A stretch of 44,372 bases of DNA from an uncultured Oscillospiraceae bacterium (GTDB lineage: Bacteria; Bacillota; Clostridia; Oscillospirales; Oscillospiraceae). A model generated the notes under the pieces. It did no database searches. It had not been told where the DNA came from and saw only the letters and a program-made list of their open reading frames with translations. The translations under genes and the position numbers were made by a program. How positions within the stretch are numbered: position 1 is the first letter of the stretch; every line of letters begins with the position of its first letter. The stretch is from positions 1-44,372 of the forward strand of contig CAAEKQ010000042.1 in NCBI GenBank assembly GCA_900756575.1. The letters are read 5' to 3'. This document shows, one piece after another, positions 32,677 to 40,100 of the stretch.

Positions 32677-33090
32677 TTACTTGTTTCGAAACACCAGCAG
32701 CTTGCTTGCCACGTAGTTGAGAATCACCACAATCACATTCACCAGCAGCTTCATGAGCATCCCCGGCCAGCCCAGCATCTCTACCGTAATGTGCATCAAA
32801 AGTAGCTCTACCAGGCCCGATCCCAGGCGGCATCCAAAGAAGCTCCCGGCCTCCGGCAACAGCACCTTCATGGACCAGTCGTGACTGCCAAACACAAAGG
32901 GCTTGTTGGTCAAAAATGCGGTTAATACGGCAATCACCCAGGCAATGATGGTGGAGCCGTCGCTGCTGAGTCCGCAGAGGTGATAGCAGACATAGTAGAC
33001 CGCCATGTTCACCGCCGTGGTCACCACGCCAAAAAACAGGTAGCTTAATATGCTCCAGTATTGTTTGATGAGCTGGACAATTCGTTCCAT
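32677..33090 (-). CDS. GtrA-family membrane protein
   Basis: 137 residues from ATG 33090 (AAAGGAG). Four membrane segments and the family signatures FFGVVTTAVNMAVYY near the N terminus and TNKPFVFGS in the second half. GtrA-like proteins are thought to flip or bind undecaprenyl-linked sugars. It starts 14 bp after the MATE gene, so both are probably co-transcribed, though no functional link is evident. Confidence 0.88.
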   Translation of the reverse strand: MERIVQLIKQYWSILSYLFFGVVTTAVNMAVYYVCYHLCGLSSDGSTIIAWVIAVLTAFLTNKPFVFGSHDWSMKVLLPEAGSFFGCRLGSGLVELLLMHITVEMLGWPGMLMKLLVNVIVVILNYVASKLLVFRNK

Positions 33091-33104
33091 AGCCTCTCCT
33101 TTGA

Positions 33105-34466
33105 TTATCCCACCATCAACTTCCGCTCTTTCCACAGACCGCTGAGATAGTAGAAATCACCGATGATCACGCTGACAAATCCGGCCAGGGTATTGCCCCA
33201 GAAGTAGCCCCAAACGCCCATGCCGCAGGGTCCGGCCAGCAGCAGGCACAGGCCGATCCGGACAATCACGCCGTCCAGCAGCGCCGTAATCAAGCTCAGG
33301 CTGCCGTTGCCAATGCCGTTAATCAGTGCAATGCCCGCGGTCATGGTGGCAAAGCCGAAGAACATCACCACCATGGTAATCATATAATGCCCAGCGTTGG
33401 CAACGACATCCGCGTCCTGGGTGAACAGTCGAAAAATCCCCTCCGGGAATACCAGACATACCACAGCCACCACCGCAAAAAAGACGATACAATAGAGATT
33501 GCCAAACCAGAACACCTGCCGCACCCGGTCATGCTTGCCCGCGCCCAGATTCTGGCCGAACATGGTAGCACTGGCGGTGGAAATGGAATTGGTAATAATG
33601 AACATAATCGAGGTGAGCTTACTGCCGATGCCGTACACCGACGCATACACCAATCCATAGGCATTGATACCCGCCGATACAAACAGCATGGAGATGTTAA
33701 TGGCAGAGGTCTGCACCGTCAGCGGAAGCCCCAGATAGGACAGCGCCTTAAAGGTCTTTCCGTCCATGGCAAAGCTCCGGAGCTTAAAGTCAAAACCGAA
33801 GCTCTCCCGCCGGATATACAGATAGATCATGGAAATAATGAAGGAAGCCGCCTGAGAGATCACCGTTGCCAGTGCCGCACCGCCGCTTTCCATTCCCATT
33901 GCGCCCACGAATACCAGGTCGAGGATCACGTTGACAATGGCCGCAATGGCGATGAACAGGAAGGGTCGAGTGGAATCGCCCATGCCCCGCAGCACCGCCG
34001 ACACGGTGTTATAGCCGTAGACAAAGAACATTCCCGCGCTGCAAACCACCACATAATCCGCCGCCTGTTCCATGGCCTCGGCGGGGGTATTTAAGAGCCC
34101 CAGCAGCGGGCGATGAACCGCCATGCCCAGCACCGTAAATAGAATCGAGAACAGCGCAATGGCCGTAAACAGCGTACCAATGGTGCGCCGAATGCCCTCA
34201 TGATCCCGGGTGCCCACCAGCTGGGAAATGAAAATCTGACCGCCGGAGGCATAGCCGATGGCAAGACAGCTGAGCAGCCAGGTGATCTGTCCGCCCAGAG
34301 ACACCGCGGTGAGACCTGCGCTGCCCACAAACTGCCCCACTATCACCATATCCACCAGGTTATACACCGTCTGGAGGGCGTTGGACAGCATAAACGGGAA
34401 CGAAAACCGCAGCAGCTCTTTTCCGACACTGCCTGTGGTCAGGTCGTTGATCATTGATTTCTCCAA
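33105..34466 (-). CDS. MATE family transporter (tandem paralogue 1)
   Basis: 453 residues, twelve membrane segments in two MatE domains (FSFPFMLSNALQTVYNLVDMVIVGQFVG in the first, written here in part). The start is taken as TTG 34466 behind GAAGGAG because the resulting MEKSMINDLT aligns with AEKTLVNDMS of the neighbouring paralogue; ATG 34454 is the alternative. It exports an unknown compound in exchange for Na+ or H+. Its closest visible relative is the next gene upstream, which suggests an old tandem duplication. Confidence 0.9.
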   Translation of the reverse strand: MEKSMINDLTTGSVGKELLRFSFPFMLSNALQTVYNLVDMVIVGQFVGSAGLTAVSLGGQITWLLSCLAIGYASGGQIFISQLVGTRDHEGIRRTIGTLFTAIALFSILFTVLGMAVHRPLLGLLNTPAEAMEQAADYVVVCSAGMFFVYGYNTVSAVLRGMGDSTRPFLFIAIAAIVNVILDLVFVGAMGMESGGAALATVISQAASFIISMIYLYIRRESFGFDFKLRSFAMDGKTFKALSYLGLPLTVQTSAINISMLFVSAGINAYGLVYASVYGIGSKLTSIMFIITNSISTASATMFGQNLGAGKHDRVRQVFWFGNLYCIVFFAVVAVVCLVFPEGIFRLFTQDADVVANAGHYMITMVVMFFGFATMTAGIALINGIGNGSLSLITALLDGVIVRIGLCLLLAGPCGMGVWGYFWGNTLAGFVSVIIGDFYYLSGLWKERKLMVG

Positions 34467-34521
34467 TGTAACATACTCCTTCGCAATTAGTTCGATGTCA
34501 TATTATTTAAGATGCATATTG

Positions 34522-34550
34522 ATTATACCACAGGAGAAAAAGTGCCGCAA
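34522..34550 (-). promoter_or_regulatory. Promoter of the MATE-gtrA pair
   Basis: Minus-strand TTGCGG (34545-34550) and TATAAT (34522-34527), 17 bp apart, with TG one base before the -10. Confidence 0.65.
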
Positions 34551-34599
34551 GCCAAGGTTTGCGCAGAATATTCCGCTGTTATTGTGGAAGATTACATAC

Positions 34600-35958
34600 T
34601 TATTTTGTAATTGTATCCCGTTTCTCCCATCGTCCTGTGAGATAGTAGATACCCATGGTGATGGTGGTCACAAATCCGGCCAGACCGTTGCCCAGCCAGA
34701 AGCCCGTAAGCCCCATAAAGTGGCCCAACAGCATACTCAGACCGATTCTTGCCACCACGCCGTCCAGCAGACCAACCATCAGATTGAAGCTGGCATAGCC
34801 CACCCCCTGCACCAGCGCAAAGGGCGCATCCATGCTGCACAGGGCCAGCAGCCAAATCACCGCATACCGGAGATAGGTAGGCGCCAGCTCCAACACCTGC
34901 TCATCCGTGGTAAACAGTCCGAAAATCTGCCGTGGGAAAAGCAGATAGCAGGCGGAGAGGATCACCCACCAGGCCATGCAAATCGCCATACAGGCCCGGA
35001 ACGCGTGCTTTACCCGATCCATCTTTCTTGCGCCGAAGCTCTGGGCAATCATCGTTGCCGCAGCGGTGGAAATGGCGCCGGTGATGATATTTGCCACCGT
35101 GTTGAGCTTTCCGCCCACGGAATCCACCGCAGAGGCCGTCACATCGAACGCATTCACCTGTGCATTGACAAATGTGATAGAAATGGTAATCAAAAACTGC
35201 TGCACCACTGAGGGAATGCCCAGGCGGCACAGTGCCCCCAGCTGCTCCCGGTCAATGGCAAAGCTGCGCAGGCAAAAATCGAACTGTACAGCCTCCTTAT
35301 GTCGATACAGAAATACCGCCGCACAGCAAAACGCCACGCCCTGGGCAATCACCGTGGCCGCCGCCGCACCGGAAGCGCCCCAATGGAAGACGCCCACAAA
35401 CACCAGGTCCAGCACCACATTCACCAGAGATGCCACCGCAATAAACACCATGGGCAGCTTGCTTTCGCCCATGCCCCGGAGCACCGCACAAAGGGCGTTA
35501 TAGCCGTAGATGAAAATCATGCCGCAGCTGCAAATCACCAGATAGCCAACCGCTTCCTCCCAGGCCGCGCTGGGGGTATTCATCAGCCCCAGAATGCTCT
35601 GATGGAACACAATGCCGATGGCACCCACGATTATCGCAAGCAGCAGCTCCGTGGTCAGCAGCGTACCAATGGTCTTGGAAATCTTCTTACTTTTCATGCC
35701 CACCTGCTGGGAGACGACCACCTGGGCCCCGTTGGAGAAGCCCATGCCCACCGCTAGAAACAAGTTGGTGAGCTGGCCGCCGATGCCCACTGCCGACAGA
35801 CCCGCAGCCCCGCCGAACTGGCCTACCACGATCATATCCACCATACTGTAAACAGCCTGAAGCAGGTTGGCCAGGATCATCGGAACGGCAAACCGAATGA
35901 GCCCCTTTAACACCGGCCCCTGTGACATATCATTTACAAGCGTTTTCTCTGCATTCAT
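34600..35958 (-). CDS. MATE family transporter (tandem paralogue 2)
   Basis: 452 residues, same architecture as the neighbour at 33105-34466. Both share segment patterns such as LVNVVLDLVFVG/IVNVILDLVFVG, and AVLRGMG near residue 165. CCGGAGG precedes ATG 35958. It has its own upstream region and is separated from the next MATE gene by a 133-bp gap with a promoter, so the two can be expressed independently. Substrate unknown. Confidence 0.9.
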   Translation of the reverse strand: MNAEKTLVNDMSQGPVLKGLIRFAVPMILANLLQAVYSMVDMIVVGQFGGAAGLSAVGIGGQLTNLFLAVGMGFSNGAQVVVSQQVGMKSKKISKTIGTLLTTELLLAIIVGAIGIVFHQSILGLMNTPSAAWEEAVGYLVICSCGMIFIYGYNALCAVLRGMGESKLPMVFIAVASLVNVVLDLVFVGVFHWGASGAAAATVIAQGVAFCCAAVFLYRHKEAVQFDFCLRSFAIDREQLGALCRLGIPSVVQQFLITISITFVNAQVNAFDVTASAVDSVGGKLNTVANIITGAISTAAATMIAQSFGARKMDRVKHAFRACMAICMAWWVILSACYLLFPRQIFGLFTTDEQVLELAPTYLRYAVIWLLALCSMDAPFALVQGVGYASFNLMVGLLDGVVARIGLSMLLGHFMGLTGFWLGNGLAGFVTTITMGIYYLTGRWEKRDTITK

Positions 35959-35991
35959 TGCATTTCCTCCGGATTCTAAGTATTCCTATCT

Positions 35992-36021
35992 ATTCAACCA
36001 CAACGGCAGTCCAAATGTCAA
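35992..36021 (-). promoter_or_regulatory. Possible promoter of the second MATE gene
   Basis: Minus-strand TTGACA (36016-36021) with TTGAAT (35992-35997) 18 bp downstream. The -10 is a poor match. Confidence 0.4.
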
Positions 36022-36034
36022 GCATTCAAACAAA

Positions 36035-36082
36035 AAAATATCAAGGCAACCCGACGCATTTGTGTCGGGTTGCCTTGAAGGT
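36035..36082 (-). terminator. Second terminator of the infC-rpmI-rplT operon
   Basis: Minus-strand CAAGGCAACCCGAC pairs with GTCGGGTTGCCTTG around an 8-nt loop, followed by ATATTTTTTTG. Confidence 0.88.
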
Positions 36083-36085
36083 AAA

Positions 36086-36117
36086 ACCGCCGCTGGATTT
36101 TATCCAGCGGCGGCAGA
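36086..36117 (-). terminator. First hairpin after rplT
   Basis: CCGCCGCTGGA pairs perfectly with TCCAGCGGCGG around 5 nt, followed by TTTTACC on the minus strand. With the next hairpin it forms a double terminator. Confidence 0.75.
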
Positions 36118-36124
36118 ATGCAAA

Positions 36125-36478
36125 TTAAAGAGCCTTCTTGGCGGTCTCAACCAGAGCTGCAAATGCGGTAGCATCGTTGATTGCCAGCTCGGAGAGCATC
36201 TTCCGGTTCATGGTGATGCCAGCCTTTTTGAGGCCGTTCATGAAGCGGGAGTAGTTGATATCATAGGGAGCAACGGCAGCGGAAATACGGGAGATCCACA
36301 GCTTGCGGAAATCTCTCTTCTTCGCGCGGCGGTCACGGAATGCGTAGTTGCCGGACTTCATGACGGCTTCTTTTGCCATCTTAAAATGCTTGGACTTGCT
36401 GCCCCAGTAGCCCTTTGCAATCTTCAGGGTCTTATTGCGTCTCTTGCGCGTCATCATTGCGCCTTTTACTCTAGCCAT
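36125..36478 (-). CDS. rplT: Large ribosomal subunit protein bL20
   Basis: 117 residues, full length: MARVKGAMMTRKRRNKTLK then AKGYWGSKSKHFK and the C-terminal SRFMNGLKKAGI. It binds 23S rRNA early in 50S assembly and represses its own operon by binding the leader in Firmicutes. Last gene of the infC-rpmI-rplT operon, 34 bp after rpmI. Confidence 0.97.
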   Translation of the reverse strand: MARVKGAMMTRKRRNKTLKIAKGYWGSKSKHFKMAKEAVMKSGNYAFRDRRAKKRDFRKLWISRISAAVAPYDINYSRFMNGLKKAGITMNRKMLSELAINDATAFAALVETAKKAL

Positions 36479-36512
36479 TTATGTTATCCTCCTTAGAAGT
36501 GTAAAGCGTTGA

Positions 36513-36713
36513 TTATTTGTAGGGAATCAGCTCTTTGATAGCCTTAACGTTGGTCTTATCGGCATAGCTGCCCTGACGCAGACGACGAGTCCGCTTGGTT
36601 TCCTTCTTGGTAAGGATGTGGCTCTTGAATGCGCAAGCCTTCTTGACCTTGCCGTTCTTGGTCATCTTAAATCTTTTCTTTGCACCGGAGTGCGTCTTAA
36701 TCTTGTTCGCCAT
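36513..36713 (-). CDS. rpmI: Large ribosomal subunit protein bL35
   Basis: 66 residues: MANKIKTHSGAKKRFKMTK followed by SHILTKKETKRTRRLRQ. Length and sequence are standard. It lies between infC and rplT, the invariant order. Confidence 0.97.
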   Translation of the reverse strand: MANKIKTHSGAKKRFKMTKNGKVKKACAFKSHILTKKETKRTRRLRQGSYADKTNVKAIKELIPYK

Positions 36714-36745
36714 GGTGGTGTACTCCTTCCGTATAATAAAGGGAT

Positions 36746-37264
36746 TTACTTACTCGACTTGGGTCCCAGGAACATGGACATATGACGTCCATCCAGCTTC
36801 GGAGCGCGCTCGATATTGGCGGTTTCCGCACACATCTCGCCAAACTGAGCCAGCAGCGTTTTGCCGATATCGGTATGCGCCATTTCTCTGCCGCGGAACC
36901 GAACCGTCACCTTGACTCGGTTGCCGTCCTTCAAGAACTTCAGAGCGCTCTTGACCTTGACATTGAAGTCGTTGGTGTCAATACCGGGAGACATCCGAAC
37001 TTCCTTGATCTCGGTCACATGCTGATTCTTCTTGGCTTCCTTTTCCTTTTTGGTCTGTTCAAAGCGGAACTTACCGTAGTCCATGATCTTGCACACCGGG
37101 GGGGTGGCATTGGGCGAGATCTTTACCAGGTCCAACCCCTGATCATAAGCTCGTGCAAGCGCATCCCGGGGGGACATGATACCAAGCTGTTCACCTGTGG
37201 TGTCGATCACGCGGATTTCCTTGTCTCTGATATCCTCATTGAGCTGATGGTCTAGTTTGCTGAT
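36746..37264 (-). CDS. infC: Translation initiation factor IF-3, probable ATC start
   Basis: 172 residues if it starts at ATC 37264. The core DKEIRVIDTTGEQLGIM, LDLVKISPNATPPVCKIMDYGKFRFEQ and KEVRMSPGIDTNDF-like stretches are standard IF-3. The only strong ribosome site, GGAGGTG (37271-37277), stands 6 nt before ATC and would give SKLDHQLNEDIRDKEIRVI after the initiator. In-frame TTG codons at 37282 and 37279 and a GTG at 37273 overlap the attenuator tail or that ribosome site. A non-ATG start is characteristic of infC because IF-3 rejects such starts and so limits its own synthesis. Confidence 0.93.
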   Translation of the reverse strand: MSKLDHQLNEDIRDKEIRVIDTTGEQLGIMSPRDALARAYDQGLDLVKISPNATPPVCKIMDYGKFRFEQTKKEKEAKKNQHVTEIKEVRMSPGIDTNDFNVKVKSALKFLKDGNRVKVTVRFRGREMAHTDIGKTLLAQFGEMCAETANIERAPKLDGRHMSMFLGPKSSK

Positions 37265-37279
37265 ATGAAACACCTCCAA

Positions 37280-37420
37280 CAAAAAACGCGGATGCTACAT
37301 AGCACCCGCATGAAGCTCCAGCCTGACCACTAAGCCAAACTACGCTATCAAACCGCGTCGCAACCGCTGGCGGTGAGGTGCGGGGCTACCGCTCCTACTT
37401 CCTTTTAACTTGGCTATTTT
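37280..37420 (-). ncRNA. L20-type leader of infC-rpmI-rplT with transcription attenuator
   Basis: A structured leader of about 140 nt ends in the terminator GCGGGTGC-TATGTA-GCATCCGC (37288-37309), followed by TTTTTTG just before the infC ribosome site. Position and layout match the ribosomal protein L20 leader known from Bacillus, where L20 binding promotes termination. I have not folded the antiterminator. Confidence 0.8.
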
Positions 37421-37444
37421 AGCATAGTTTTTTCCGGCTGTCAA
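37416..37444 (-). promoter_or_regulatory. Promoter of infC-rpmI-rplT
   Basis: Minus-strand TTGACA (37439-37444) and TAAAAT (37416-37421), 17 bp apart. Confidence 0.8.
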
Positions 37445-37465
37445 GGCTTTTTCCGGATTATTTGT

Positions 37466-37499
37466 GGCTCCGCAGGGATTTCCCCGCAGAGCCACGTTG
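37466..37499 (-). terminator. Hairpin after the XpaC-like gene
   Basis: GTGGCTC-GC-GGG pairs with CCC-GC-GAGCCAC (two G-U wobbles) around AAAT. The following tail is AT-rich rather than U-rich, so termination is likely but not certain. Confidence 0.55.
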
Positions 37500-37503
37500 A
37501 TTC

Positions 37504-38889
37504 TTACAGTTTTAGCTCGTTATCCACGGTAAGGCCGTCCTTCTCCAGCATGGTTTCCATCACCTTGAGGTCTGCGGAAATATCCAGGGCATCGTCGGCA
37601 AACAGCTTGTCCAGCTGTGTTTCATAGCCGTCTACGATTTTATCCATCATGTCCTCGATTTTCTGCTTGGTCTCACGGATGTTCTCGCCCTCTACGTCCT
37701 GCTCCTCCAGCTTTGCGTAGTTCTCCAGGATTTTCAGAGTCTGGGGCAGATAGTAATTCATAAAGCCCTTGAGTTCTCCGGCCTTTTCGGGGCGGGCCTC
37801 CAGCAGCCGGAAGATCTTTGCGGTAAGCTCCTCGATGCGGTCAATTTTGCGGCTGAGCTCCGGGTTGTCGATGTCGTCGTTGATCTCCCGGATGTGCTTA
37901 AGGGTGCAGTCCGCCACGCTTTCAGCTTTGTCATTGGAGACATTCTCCGGCTGGGGTTCCGGCTCCTCTTGAATGCCGCCCTCTTTCAGCACCAGCAGAT
38001 TCCGGGCCGCGTCAATGTAGCCCTGCTCAAAGTAATCCCGCTCCAGCATTTCCTCCAGATCCTGCATGGTGTGCTTCTGGGAGCCGCCCATGGCCTTGGC
38101 CAAGCTGGAGATGGAGATCTCGTCCTGATTGCCGATCATGGAAAGATAGCGGCGGAACTTCTTTATCTTCCGTTTCCGGCTGCCCGCCATGCCCAGCAGC
38201 GCAATGCCTGCCAGGAACAGGGCCAGCAGCGGCACAAGGTTTTTCAGCGCATAGCCGAAGCCAATGAAGTAATTGATCTCCTCAATCAGCTGCATCACAA
38301 ACGCCAATCCAAAGCCCGCCGTTAAAATGCCTCCCGCAATCCGCAGTGCCCAGAGATTTCCAAACCCGTGACGGCGCGCTTCCTGCCTTTCGGAGTTCTT
38401 CTCCTTCTTTTCACCGGAATTCTGCTGCCGGGCGTTGGTCTCCGCCCGCACTTTGGCAGCTTCCTGGCTGACCTTCTCCCACTGGACGCTTTTCCTTCCC
38501 TTTTGATAGCCATTTCTCGCCTGAGTCGCCGCGTTTTTCGCCGCATCGGCCGCCCGGCGAACCTCCCGCTGCACCTGCTGATTTCCGGGCCACTTCCCCG
38601 AGATCTCCAGGAACAGCAGAATCAATCCGATGGGCCACGCCACCATAAAGCCCAGCACAATGAAGATCCAGTGCCAGCCCTTGTCGTCATTATTTTTGCG
38701 ACGGGATGCGTTTTGATGATAATTGTAATTCTGGTTCTGATATTGCCGATTGTCGCTCCGATAACTGCGCCGATATGCACCGTCCACCCGGGTCTGATCG
38801 GAATTTCCGCCGATTTCTCCCTCCGGCGGAACATAATGGACGTTCCCGTTCTCGTCAAACTCCCATTTTCCTCCTCTGGTGTCACTCAT
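37504..38889 (-). CDS. XpaC-like membrane protein (5-bromo-4-chloroindolyl phosphate hydrolysis family)
   Basis: 461 residues from ATG 38889. The N-terminal 65 residues are polar and Asn/Tyr/Arg-rich, then come a membrane helix (IFIVLGFMVAWPIGLILLFL), a long basic linker, a second membrane region of two helices, and a globular part. The C terminus has GFMNYYLPQTLKILENYAKL, the XpaC-family core. The family name comes from a Bacillus phenotype; the true activity is unknown. It starts 7 bp after the wecB stop codon, so the two are co-transcribed and probably share an envelope role. Confidence 0.78.
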   Translation of the reverse strand: MSDTRGGKWEFDENGNVHYVPPEGEIGGNSDQTRVDGAYRRSYRSDNRQYQNQNYNYHQNASRRKNNDDKGWHWIFIVLGFMVAWPIGLILLFLEISGKWPGNQQVQREVRRAADAAKNAATQARNGYQKGRKSVQWEKVSQEAAKVRAETNARQQNSGEKKEKNSERQEARRHGFGNLWALRIAGGILTAGFGLAFVMQLIEEINYFIGFGYALKNLVPLLALFLAGIALLGMAGSRKRKIKKFRRYLSMIGNQDEISISSLAKAMGGSQKHTMQDLEEMLERDYFEQGYIDAARNLLVLKEGGIQEEPEPQPENVSNDKAESVADCTLKHIREINDDIDNPELSRKIDRIEELTAKIFRLLEARPEKAGELKGFMNYYLPQTLKILENYAKLEEQDVEGENIRETKQKIEDMMDKIVDGYETQLDKLFADDALDISADLKVMETMLEKDGLTVDNELKL

Positions 38890-38896
38890 GCAGCCA

Positions 38897-40000
38897 TCAT
38901 CCTTCCATTTCTCGTTCCAGAATATCCGCAATCCGCTCGGAGGCATGGCCGTCGCCATAGGGGTTCGACGCCTCGGCCATGGCAGCATAGGCTTTCGGAT
39001 CCTCCAGTAGCAGGCGGAAATTGCGGTAAATCGTCTCCTCGTCGGTGCCCACCAGCTTCAGGGTGCCCGCAGCAATGCCCTCGGGACGCTCGGTGGTATC
39101 CCGCATCACCAGCACCGGCTTGCCCAGAGACGGAGCCTCCTCCTGAACGCCGCCGGAATCCGTCAAAATCAGATAGCAGCGGGCCATAAAGTTGTGGAAA
39201 TCCAGCACATCCAGAGGCTCGATGATATGAATCCGTTCATCGCCGCCCAGCTCCCGCTCTGCGATCTCCCGAACAGCGGGATTCATGTGGATGGGATAAA
39301 TCGCCTTGATATCCGGATGCTCGTCACATACCCGGCGGATGGCCCGGAACATATGCACCATGGGCTCCCCAAGATTCTCCCGGCGATGGGCCGTAATCAG
39401 AATCAGCCGGTTGCCCGCAGCCCACTCCAGCTCGGGATGGGTGTAATTCTCCCGAACGGTGGTGCGCAGAGCGTCGATGCCGGTATTGCCGGTGACGAAA
39501 ATCTTGCCGTTATCCCGCTTTTCGTTCAGCAGATTCTGCCGCGCCTGCTGGGTGGGTGCAAAGTTAAAGCGGCTGATGATGCTCACCGCCTGACGGTTAA
39601 ACTCCTCGGGATAGGGACTGTAAATATTGTAGGTGCGCAGTCCCGCCTCCACATGGCCCACGGGAATGCTCATATAGAAGCAGGCCAGGGCGGTAACAAA
39701 CGTGGTGGACGTATCGCCATGCACCAGCACCACGTCGGGCTTAACCTCCTCCAGCACTGCGCGGATGGAGTTCAAAATCTCCGTGGTCACGTCAAACAGC
39801 GTCTGCCGCTGCTTCATAATCGCCAGATCATATTCCGGTACGACTCCGAAGGTATCCAGCACCATGTCCAGCATCTGCCGGTGCTGACCGGTTACGCATA
39901 CCACCGTTTTGATTCCGTCCCGCTTTTTCAGTTCCTTGACCAGCGGGCACATTTTTATTGCCTCAGGGCGGGTGCCGAACACCAGCATAACGGTTTTCAC
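38897..40000 (-). CDS. wecB: UDP-N-acetylglucosamine 2-epimerase (non-hydrolysing)
   Basis: 367 residues, the normal length. It interconverts UDP-GlcNAc and UDP-ManNAc, the donor for teichoic acid linkage units and other surface glycans. Signatures: VFGTRPEAIKM, TGQHRQMLD, VHGDTSTTF, HVEAGLRTY, PYPEEFNR, TAHRRENLG, and TDSGGVQEEAPSLGKPVLVMRDTTERPE. The start is GTG 40000, six bases after GAGGGG. Also called mnaA in Gram-positives. The LCP protein at 22.6 kb could use the resulting glycopolymer, though the genes are not linked. Confidence 0.95.
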   Translation of the reverse strand: MKTVMLVFGTRPEAIKMCPLVKELKKRDGIKTVVCVTGQHRQMLDMVLDTFGVVPEYDLAIMKQRQTLFDVTTEILNSIRAVLEEVKPDVVLVHGDTSTTFVTALACFYMSIPVGHVEAGLRTYNIYSPYPEEFNRQAVSIISRFNFAPTQQARQNLLNEKRDNGKIFVTGNTGIDALRTTVRENYTHPELEWAAGNRLILITAHRRENLGEPMVHMFRAIRRVCDEHPDIKAIYPIHMNPAVREIAERELGGDERIHIIEPLDVLDFHNFMARCYLILTDSGGVQEEAPSLGKPVLVMRDTTERPEGIAAGTLKLVGTDEETIYRNFRLLLEDPKAYAAMAEASNPYGDGHASERIADILEREMEG

Positions 40001-40032
40001 CTATGACCCCTCATTTCTGTTGATTTGTTCTC

Positions 40033-40061
40033 ATTTTACCCTTATTTTCTGTTTCCGTCAA
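40033..40061 (-). promoter_or_regulatory. Promoter of the wecB-xpaC-like operon
   Basis: Minus-strand TTGACG (40056-40061) and TAAAAT (40033-40038), 17 bp apart. Confidence 0.75.
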
Positions 40062-40100
40062 CCAAAATAAACCCTTTGGCTTTCCGCAGGCCATTTTGAG

